Program-made: the position numbers and the translations under genes
In this document: positions 45,852-51,578 of the stretch, piece after piece
Position numbering within the stretch: position 1 is the stretch's first letter
How the letters are laid out: every line of letters begins with the position of its first letter
Origin: Serpentinimonas barnesii
GTDB lineage: Bacteria; Pseudomonadota; Gammaproteobacteria; Burkholderiales; Burkholderiaceae_C
DNA length: 51,578 bases
Assembly (NCBI RefSeq): GCF_000696225.1
Contig: NZ_BAWN01000022.1
Span: 1 to 51,578, forward strand
Direction: 5' to 3'
The notes under the pieces: model-generated
What the model was told of the DNA's origin: nothing
Database searches by the model: none
Seen by the model: the letters and a program-made list of their open reading frames with translations, nothing else

Positions 45852-46354
45852 ATTCCTTTGCCTTGGTGGCCCAGCCCTTCGGCCAACTTGGCCCGTGCCC
45901 GCGCCAGCCGGCTCATCACGGTGCCGATCGGCAGCTCCAGCGCCGCCGCCGCTTCCTTGTACGACAAACCCTCGACCGCCACCAGCAGCAGCACCGCGCG
46001 CTGCTCCTCGGGCAGTTCGGCCACCAGCCGCCGCACCTGGCGCGCCTCGCTGCGCGACTCCAGTTGCGTGCGCCCGTCGTCGCCCATCAACTCATCGAAA
46101 CCCTCGTCCCACGATTCGGTCTGCTGGCGCTGGCGGGTGCGGTACTCATCCAGCCAAGTGGTCTGCAATATGCGAAACATCCAACTGGCCAGACTGGTGC
46201 CGGGCTGATACTGGTGCCAGCGCTCGATCGCCTTCAGGCAACCACTCTGCACCAGATCGTCGGCCTGATGCCCGTCGCCGGTGAGCCCGTAGGCAAAGCG
46301 GCGCAAGCGGGGCAGCAGGCTGATGAGTTCGGCGCGCGGGTCGCTGGGGTTCAT
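45848..46354 (-). CDS. ECF-type RNA polymerase sigma factor
   Basis: The 168-residue protein has sigma region 2 (LPRLRRFAYGLTGDGHQADDL, then SLASWMFRILQTTWLDEYR) and region 4 (LPEEQRAVLLLVAVEGLSYKEA, then PIGTVMSRLARARAKL, which reads the -35 box). The ATG at 46354 is chosen over a TTG 15 bases upstream. The anti-sigma gene follows with a 4-base overlap. A two-block promoter upstream matches one before the unknown gene at 47969, suggesting autoregulation. Confidence 0.93.
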   Translation of the reverse strand: MNPSDPRAELISLLPRLRRFAYGLTGDGHQADDLVQSGCLKAIERWHQYQPGTSLASWMFRILQTTWLDEYRTRQRQQTESWDEGFDELMGDDGRTQLESRSEARQVRRLVAELPEEQRAVLLLVAVEGLSYKEAAAALELPIGTVMSRLARARAKLAEGLGHQGKGI

Positions 46355-46371
46355 GTCGGGTTTCTGCAAGT

Positions 46372-46399
46372 GACAACGATCGGGGGCGCGCTTTATTCC
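46372..46399 (-). promoter_or_regulatory. Probable ECF promoter of the sigma/anti-sigma operon
   Basis: GGAATAAA (46399-46392), 13 bases and CGTTGTC (46378-46372) lie 17 bases before the sigma ATG. GGAAT with CGTT is typical of ECF -35 and -10 elements. The same arrangement with identical blocks and spacing occurs at 47906-47933. Given the short distance, the transcript leader would be only about ten bases. Confidence 0.75.
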
Positions 46400-46442
46400 G
46401 CGATGGCGCAGCGCCGTGCTTTGCGATAGAGTCTAAACCGTG

Positions 46443-47858
46443 ATGCTGCCCTCCACCACCCTGCGCCCCCGCGTGTGCGCCGCCCACCGCGCCCTACGCC
46501 TTGGGCCTGCCAGGGCTGGGCTGCTGGCCGTGCTGGGTTTTTTGGGCCCGCTACTCTGGCTTCCCCCCTTGGGCACTGCCCCCAGCCCGGGCTCCGCTGC
46601 GGTGTGGGCCGACGACGGGGGCGGCGACAGCGGCGGTGACGACGGGGGTGGCGATGACGGCGGCAGCGCTTCGGATGCCGGCGGCAGCGGCAGCGCAGCC
46701 GATGGCGGCGGTTCAGGCGCCGACCCCGCGCCCGCATGGGGCTGGTTCGCCGCAGCCCAGCGCGCCGACGAACACCTGCCCCATGAGCTGCTGGCCCTCA
46801 ACCCCAGTTCGGCGGCGCTGGCCTATGCCAGGTTGCAAACGGGTGTCGAGGTGCTCGAGACGCGCAACCTGCGCGGTTTGGGCCTGCAGGTGGTGCGCCT
46901 GCGCCTGCACGGTGTGGCCGCTAGGGCCACGCTGGAGCGCTTGCGCACCTTTGACCTAGGCACCTTTCATTTGCAGCACCTGTACGCGCTGGCGCAAACG
47001 CCCGCTGCGGCAGCGGCTACCGACGGGCCGCGTTCGGAACCCATTTCCCCCTCCAAACAAGCCATTGGTTGGCCCGCCGCAAGCGCGGCCTGTGGGCGGC
47101 GCCAGGTGCTGGGCATCGTCGACACCGAGGTGCAGCTCAGCCATCCGGCGCTGCGCGGCGCGCAGATTCGCAGCCAGCGCCAACTCACCCCCGAGCAAAC
47201 CGCGGTGGCCGACGACCACGGCACCGCCATTGCGGCGCTGTTGGTGGGCCAGCCCGCCGGGGGCTACACCGGCTTGATGCCGCGTGCGCGCCTGCTGGCA
47301 GCGGCCCCGTTTTACCGCCTGCCTTCAGGCCAAACGCGCGCCGACGCCTTGGGCTTGGCCCTCAGCCTGGACTGGCTGGTGGGGCAGGGCGCGCAGGTGA
47401 TCGGCATGAGCCTGGCAGGCCCGCGCAACGCCGTGCTCGACGCCGCGCTGGAGCGCGCCCGCGCCCGGGGCGTGGTGGTGGTGGCCGCAGCCGGTAACGG
47501 CGGGCGCGCCGCCGCGCCGGCCTTTCCCGCCGCCCACCCGTCCACCTTGGCCGTCACGGCCCTGACCCCGGCGCAGGCGGTGTATCGGCGCGCCAGCCAA
47601 GGCGAGCACATCCGCTTTGCGCTGCCCGGCGCCGATCTGCCCACCTTGGGGCGCGACGGCGCCCTGCAACGGCGCAGCGGCACCTCGTTTGCGGTGCCGT
47701 TTTTGGTGGCGCTGGTGTCGCAGTCGCTGCACGAGCGCCAGCTCAGTGCCGCGCAGTGGTTCAGCGGCCAAGGCATGGCGCTGCAAGACCTTGGCGCCCC
47801 CGGGCGCGACCCGGTTTTTGGCTGGGGCCTGCCGCGCGTGACGCCGCGCTGCGTCTGA
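46443..47858 (+). CDS. Subtilisin-type (S8) serine protease, exported
   Basis: The 471-residue protein has a hydrophobic N-terminal export segment (about residues 25-44) and a Gly/Asp/Ser-rich linker (57-95). A propeptide-like region and an S8 peptidase domain follow. The catalytic residues are Asp227 (GIVDTEV), His259 (DDHGTAI), Asn352 (AAGNGG) and Ser415 (RSGTSFA). It likely acts in the periplasm or outside. It is divergent from the sigma/anti-sigma operon with 88 bases between, which hints that it belongs to the same response, for example by cutting the anti-sigma. ATG 46443 follows a possible GTG at 46440. Confidence 0.9.
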   Translation: MLPSTTLRPRVCAAHRALRLGPARAGLLAVLGFLGPLLWLPPLGTAPSPGSAAVWADDGGGDSGGDDGGGDDGGSASDAGGSGSAADGGGSGADPAPAWGWFAAAQRADEHLPHELLALNPSSAALAYARLQTGVEVLETRNLRGLGLQVVRLRLHGVAARATLERLRTFDLGTFHLQHLYALAQTPAAAAATDGPRSEPISPSKQAIGWPAASAACGRRQVLGIVDTEVQLSHPALRGAQIRSQRQLTPEQTAVADDHGTAIAALLVGQPAGGYTGLMPRARLLAAAPFYRLPSGQTRADALGLALSLDWLVGQGAQVIGMSLAGPRNAVLDAALERARARGVVVVAAAGNGGRAAAPAFPAAHPSTLAVTALTPAQAVYRRASQGEHIRFALPGADLPTLGRDGALQRRSGTSFAVPFLVALVSQSLHERQLSAAQWFSGQGMALQDLGAPGRDPVFGWGLPRVTPRCV

Positions 47859-47905
47859 CGGGGCGCGGCAACACGCAGGGATTTTGATCCTGCAACCGCT
47901 GGGGC

Positions 47906-47933
47906 GGAATAAATCGGGCGCAGCCGCGTTGTC
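47906..47933 (+). promoter_or_regulatory. Probable ECF promoter of the unknown gene at 47969
   Basis: GGAATAAA (47906-47913), 13 bases and CGTTGTC (47927-47933) repeat exactly the blocks and spacing of the sigma-operon promoter. The spacer sequences differ, so the match is not a simple copy. The gene start is 36 bases downstream. Confidence 0.75.
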
Positions 47934-47968
47934 GCTGCAACACCCGATTGTTTTTTGCGAGCCGCCCC

Positions 47969-48523
47969 ATGTTGTCCTTCCTCACCACCCTGCCACGCCA
48001 CTTCAGCCACCTGCTGCACGCCGCGGTGGCAGAACCCGCTCAAGCCGCCGCCGGCGCCACGGTGCAAGTTCGCTGGCGCCTGATCAACCCCGAGCTGGGC
48101 TTGGCGGCCTGGGTGGCCCAGACCGAGCCCGATGCCGCCTCCCCGCGCCTAGGTGCCGCGCCCTTGGGCAGCGCCATTTTGGTGTTGATCGACCCCGAAG
48201 ACTGCGATGCGCCGCGCGAGTGGGCGCGCCAACTGGCTGCCGAGCACCCGGGGCACCCGGTGGTGCTGCCGCTGTGGCAGCACGAGCGCCTGCAGCGTGC
48301 TGGCGTGCCGGCCGAAGTGGCGCTGCAATTGCTGCTGCAGCACTTGCGCGACGACGGCTTGGTGGGCGCAGCACCCCCCATGGTGCTCAGCGTCGACAAA
48401 ACCCGCGCACTGGCGCGCGGCTATGTGCAGCGCTATCATGGGTCCGTGCAAACCTTGGCACGCTCCGGCGGTGCTCAAGCGTCCCACGCCGGAGCACCAG
48501 CGCTCCAGCGGCTGCTGGCCTGA
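47969..48523 (+). CDS. Unknown protein, probable target of the neighbouring ECF sigma
   Basis: This 184-residue protein matches no family I recognise. It has no clear signal peptide or membrane segment, though the N-terminus MLSFLTTLPRHFSHLLHAAV is amphipathic. The middle contains VRWRLINPELGLAAWV, IDPEDCDAPREWARQLA and VVLPLWQHERLQRAG. The last 25 residues are Ala/Ser-rich. Codon use is like its neighbours, supporting a real gene. ATG 47969 is used; an upstream TTG is less likely. The ECF-type promoter directly upstream and the GGDEF-EAL gene 52 bases downstream suggest that it links the sigma response with c-di-GMP control. Confidence 0.75.
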   Translation: MLSFLTTLPRHFSHLLHAAVAEPAQAAAGATVQVRWRLINPELGLAAWVAQTEPDAASPRLGAAPLGSAILVLIDPEDCDAPREWARQLAAEHPGHPVVLPLWQHERLQRAGVPAEVALQLLLQHLRDDGLVGAAPPMVLSVDKTRALARGYVQRYHGSVQTLARSGGAQASHAGAPALQRLLA

Positions 48524-48575
48524 GCGGTTTGTGAAAGCAGGGATCGTGCACGGCCTCTTATCCGATTGACCCCCC

Positions 48576-51020
48576 TTGAGCCCCGCCCTTTTATCTTGGT
48601 GGCAACGCCAGCGCCTGGCCAGCCGCTTGCTGCTGGCTTCGGTGGGCTTGGTGTTGCTGATGCTGCTGCTGCTGTTTGCTTTTGTGCAAGCGCTCATCAC
48701 GCAGCAGGCCGAGCGGCAACTAACGCACGAGCTGCAGGCCGCCGAGCGGGTCTGGCGCAGCCTGCTGCAGCAGGAATCGAAGCGCTTGCTCGATGGCGCC
48801 AGCTTGCTGGCTTCCAACCACGAACTGCGCCGCGCCCTGGGGCGCAAAGACATGGCGCAGATGGAGTCGGCGCTGGCGCTGGAGGGCGAGCGCATCGGAG
48901 CCCAGATCACGGCTGTGCTCGACCCCGACCTGCGGCTGCAAGTCACCAACCCGCTCGACTCGCTGTTCTTGCTCTGGCTCAAGCACAACGCCTACCCACA
49001 GATGGCCCGCTCACCCAGCCCGGCTGGCAGCGACCAGCCACCCGCCTGGCTGCAAGACGCCGACTCGCTGGCCCGCTTGCTGCAGGCACTGGCTGAGCAC
49101 ACCACGCGCGACCGCCAGCGTTCGGTGCTGGCCCTGCTGGGCGGCGCGCCGTACCAGTTCGTCGCGGCCCCTATCGTGGACCAAAACCTGAACCGGGTGC
49201 AGGGCTGGGTGCTGATGGGTTTTGCCCTGGCGCCTGCGCTGGCGACCCAATTGCACACCGACCTGGAAGTGCACGTGGCGCTGCTGGCCGCGCCCAGCCA
49301 GCAAGCCACCAGCCTGGTCTTTAGCACCTTGGACCAGCCCCCGCCCGGGCTGGAAGCCGTGAATGGCCACGTCTGGATCGACAACCACCGCTACGCCCGC
49401 CACCCGGTGGCCTTACCGGCCTGGGGGGGCGAGTTGCACACGGTGTTGCTGCGCTCGCACACCCAGGCCATGGCGCCGTTCGTGCAGTTGCAAGTGGGGT
49501 GGGCGCTGCTCAGCCTTGGCGGGCTGATCTTGTTTGGCTGGGCCAGTTGGCGCAGCATGCGCCGCATCACCGGCCCGCTGGCGCTGTTGCAGCGCGCCGC
49601 CCGCTCACTGGAGCAAGGCCGCTTTGACGCCACCTTGCCGCCCAGCAGCGGCCACGATGAGGTGTCGCAGCTCAGCCGCGGCTTTGAGGCCATGCGCCAG
49701 AGCCTGGCCGAGCAGCAAACCGAGATTCGGCGCCTGGCCTACCGCGACCGCCTCACCGGCTTGCCCAACCGGCAGCGCTTCGTGGAGGCGGTGGAGCTGG
49801 CACTGGGCCAACAAAACGCCGGCCAGCCCCCGCTGTCGGTGCTCACGCTCAACCTCGACCGCTTCAAGCACGTCAACGAGGTCATGGGCTATGCCTTTGG
49901 CGACGAGTTGCTGCGCGCGGTGTCGCAGCGGCTGCTGGAGGCGGTCGGCCCAGGGCAGCTGCTGGCCCGCCTTGGGGGCGACGAATTTGGTGTTTTGCTC
50001 AGCGGTTTGTCGGCCCCGCAGGCGCTGGAGCAGGCGCGCCTAATTTTGGCGCAACTGGCGGCCGGGGTGGTGATCAGCGGGCAGCGGGTGGACGTGCGCG
50101 CCAGCGCCGGCTTGGCCGAAGGACCGCGCGACGCCAACGAGGCGGGCGGACTGGTCAACCGCGCCGAAATGGCCATGCGCCAGGCCAAGCGCCGCACCGC
50201 CGGCGTGCTGTGTTTTGTGCCCGAGCACGACCGCAGCCAGGTGGCCGATTTGTCGCTGCTGGGCGCCATGCGCGACGGCATTGCGCGCGGCGAACTGCGG
50301 CTCTATCTGCAACCCAAGCTGCCGCTGCTGCCCACGCGGGCGGTGGCCGCCGAGGCACTGCTGCGCTGGCAGCATCCGACCGAGGGGCTGATTGCGCCGG
50401 CGCGCTTCATCCCCTTTGCCGAGCAGACCGGCTTTATCTCGGAACTCACGACCTGGGTCATCGACGCCTCCGCCCAGGCCAGCGCACAATGGGCACAGCA
50501 GGGGTTTGTGTGCCCGATTGCGGTCAATGTTTCGACCCGCGACCTGCTCGACCCCACTTTTGCCGACCGGGTGACGGCCTGCTTGGCGCGGCACCGGGTC
50601 GATGCCAGCCAGATCAGCCTCGAGATCACCGAAAGCGCCCTGATGGAGGACCCCGAGCGCGCCTTGGCGACCCTGCACCAGCTCGCCGCCCTTGGGCTCG
50701 ACTTGGCGATCGACGACTACGGCACCGGCTATTCGTCCCTGACCTACCTCAAGCAACTGCCGGTGCAAACGCTCAAGATCGACCAGACTTTTATTGGCCA
50801 GATGGCCAGCGACAGCCGCGACGCCGCCATCGTGCAATCCTCGCTCGACCTGGCGCACCAACTGGGCTTGCGGGTGGTGGCCGAGGGGGTGGAAGACGCC
50901 GCCACGCTGCAGCGCCTGCGCGCTTGGGGCTGCGACTGGGCGCAGGGCTACCACATCGCCAAACCGATGCCGTGGGAGCAGTTCGCGCCTTGGTGGGCGT
51001 GGCAGCACCAGCCGAGCTGA
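48576..51020 (+). CDS. Membrane-bound GGDEF-EAL c-di-GMP protein
   Basis: The 814-residue protein has TM1 at about 15-42, a large periplasmic sensor (about 43-300), TM2 at about 302-326, HAMP, GGDEF and EAL domains. The GGDEF motif (467-471) is intact (RLGGDEFGVLL). The EAL domain keeps its catalytic set: EAL at 593-595, Asn in VNVSTRDLL, EITES, DDYGTGYSS, LKIDQTF and AEGVED. It could both make and degrade c-di-GMP, with the direction set by the sensor. The start is TTG 48576, because a stop lies 9 bases upstream and no ATG precedes TM1. It is not LapD, whose GGDEF and EAL are degenerate. Confidence 0.92.
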   Translation: MSPALLSWWQRQRLASRLLLASVGLVLLMLLLLFAFVQALITQQAERQLTHELQAAERVWRSLLQQESKRLLDGASLLASNHELRRALGRKDMAQMESALALEGERIGAQITAVLDPDLRLQVTNPLDSLFLLWLKHNAYPQMARSPSPAGSDQPPAWLQDADSLARLLQALAEHTTRDRQRSVLALLGGAPYQFVAAPIVDQNLNRVQGWVLMGFALAPALATQLHTDLEVHVALLAAPSQQATSLVFSTLDQPPPGLEAVNGHVWIDNHRYARHPVALPAWGGELHTVLLRSHTQAMAPFVQLQVGWALLSLGGLILFGWASWRSMRRITGPLALLQRAARSLEQGRFDATLPPSSGHDEVSQLSRGFEAMRQSLAEQQTEIRRLAYRDRLTGLPNRQRFVEAVELALGQQNAGQPPLSVLTLNLDRFKHVNEVMGYAFGDELLRAVSQRLLEAVGPGQLLARLGGDEFGVLLSGLSAPQALEQARLILAQLAAGVVISGQRVDVRASAGLAEGPRDANEAGGLVNRAEMAMRQAKRRTAGVLCFVPEHDRSQVADLSLLGAMRDGIARGELRLYLQPKLPLLPTRAVAAEALLRWQHPTEGLIAPARFIPFAEQTGFISELTTWVIDASAQASAQWAQQGFVCPIAVNVSTRDLLDPTFADRVTACLARHRVDASQISLEITESALMEDPERALATLHQLAALGLDLAIDDYGTGYSSLTYLKQLPVQTLKIDQTFIGQMASDSRDAAIVQSSLDLAHQLGLRVVAEGVEDAATLQRLRAWGCDWAQGYHIAKPMPWEQFAPWWAWQHQPS

Positions 51021-51033
51021 GCGCGCTGACCGT

Positions 51034-51321
51034 TTAGCCGCGCGCGTTGCCGGGCGTGCGCCCAAAGCGCAGCTTCATGCCCAAAATGCCCAGCGCCAGG
51101 CTGAGCGTGACCGCGTTGGCGATGATGATGGGCCACGCACCCAGCAGCCAGCCATAGACCAGCCACAGCGCCACGCCGAGCGTGAAGGCGCTGTACATGG
51201 CCAGTGAAATGCCGCTCACATCGCGTGTGCGCCAGGTGTGCCACGCCTGCGGAATGAAGCTGACGGTGGTGAGCAAGGCGGCTAGACTGCCGATCAGCTC
51301 GCCCCAAGCGGGCATGCTCAT
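51034..51321 (-). CDS. SemiSWEET-type sugar transporter
   Basis: The 95-residue protein has three membrane helices of a half-SWEET (MtN3/PQ-loop) unit: IGSLAALLTTVSFIPQAWHT with the PQ motif, SLAMYSAFTLGVALWLVYGW and IIIANAVTLSLALGILGMK. SemiSWEETs form homodimers that pass sugars through the inner membrane. The start ATG 51321 overlaps the stop of the upstream phosphotransacetylase gene by 4 bases. It converges with the GGDEF-EAL gene, 13 bases apart. Confidence 0.88.
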   Translation of the reverse strand: MSMPAWGELIGSLAALLTTVSFIPQAWHTWRTRDVSGISLAMYSAFTLGVALWLVYGWLLGAWPIIIANAVTLSLALGILGMKLRFGRTPGNARG

Positions 51322-51578
51322 GCCCGTTGCCGAGTGGTGTCGGTTTGGGCTGGCGCTGCACCTGCGGGGGATGCCGTGGGAACCGACTTGGGGGCGGCTG
51401 CGTGCAGCTCGCGGTTGTGCTGCACGATCAGCAGCGCCAGCAAGGCCGAGGCCACGCGCGCCTGCGGCCCGTCGGCGCGGCTGGTGAGCGCAATGGGTAC
51501 GCGGGCGCCGAGCACGATGCCCGATCCGGTGGCCCCGGCCAGGTATTCGAGCTGCTTGGCCAGCATATTGCCGCTCTC
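51318..51578 (-). CDS. Phosphate acetyl/butyryltransferase, C-terminal end (5' end outside window)
   Basis: The frame is open to the right edge. The visible 86 residues read ESGNMLAKQLEYLAGATGSG and IVLGARVPIALTSRADGPQA, the C-terminal part of the Pta/Ptb family. This family interconverts acyl-CoA and acyl phosphate. The ESGNML form with LEYLAGA is typical of the type fused to an enoyl-CoA hydratase-like domain, but that part would lie outside. The last 30 residues are Ala/Pro/Thr-rich. Confidence 0.85.
   Translation of the reverse strand, partial: ESGNMLAKQLEYLAGATGSGIVLGARVPIALTSRADGPQARVASALLALLIVQHNRELHAAAPKSVPTASPAGAAPAQTDTTRQRA

Noticed and set aside
48576-51020. LapD, the c-di-GMP receptor for LapA-type adhesins
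   Set aside because: LapD has degenerate GGDEF and EAL sites and a LapD/MoxY periplasmic domain. This protein keeps both catalytic motifs and has a different, larger sensor.

Overview
The window is about 51.6 kb of GC-rich bacterial chromosome. It looks like a betaproteobacterium of the order Burkholderiales, probably Comamonadaceae-like. This rests on overall gene content, the tsaB-rimI-udg and purE-purK-tsaC gene orders, the DUF2946/PCu(A)C pair and the strong GC bias at third codon positions. It is inferred from recognised families, not from a database search. Genes are tightly packed, many neighbours share the 4-base ATGA start/stop overlap, and no gap exceeds 300 bases. I see no rRNA, tRNA, CRISPR array or transposase.

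Layout. 1-2266: 3' part of the lytic transglycosylase gene mltA, overlapped by a phosphofructokinase gene. 2361-8047: complete peptide-type ABC importer (binding protein, two permeases, two ATPases). 8073-10410 (-): tsaB-rimI-udg. 10545-13794: an orphan Phd-like antitoxin, PBP4 (dacB), then a ParD/ParE-like pair running without a gap into a fumarylacetoacetate-hydrolase-family gene. 14021-21731: a chemoreceptor, proA, a J-domain-like protein, mnmA and a cyclic-nucleotide-binding patatin. 21765-22943 (-): an AAA/DUF4143 ATPase that appears to have inserted at the 3' end of the patatin gene. 23123-33883 (-): a 3586-residue LapA-type adhesin ending in RTX repeats and a type I secretion signal, with a clear terminator. 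34050-35503: a broken hicA, an intact hicB, and a MntA/HepT pair. 35659-38884: two tandem paralogous chemoreceptors. 38947-44902: purC, DUF2946, PCu(A)C, cnoX (-), then purE-purK-tsaC. 44913-51020: an ECF sigma/anti-sigma operon, a divergent S8 protease, an unknown protein and a GGDEF-EAL protein. 51034-51578 (-): SemiSWEET and the 3' end of a phosphotransacetylase gene.

How genes work together. The importer genes form one transport system. TsaB and TsaC both serve the tRNA t6A pathway, and MnmA adds another tRNA modification. PurC, PurE and PurK are consecutive steps of purine synthesis. The adhesin carries a LapA-type retention module, so its surface retention is probably controlled by c-di-GMP, but no LapD, LapG or type I exporter lies in the window. 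The most unexpected regulatory signal is a two-block sequence, GGAATAAA-N13-CGTTGTC, found upstream of both the ECF sigma factor gene and the unknown gene at 47969. It is very probably the promoter read by that sigma factor, and it defines a small sigma / anti-sigma / S8 protease / unknown protein system. Other notable points are the hicA deletion scar, the insertion scar around the AAA gene, and the chemoreceptor duplication.
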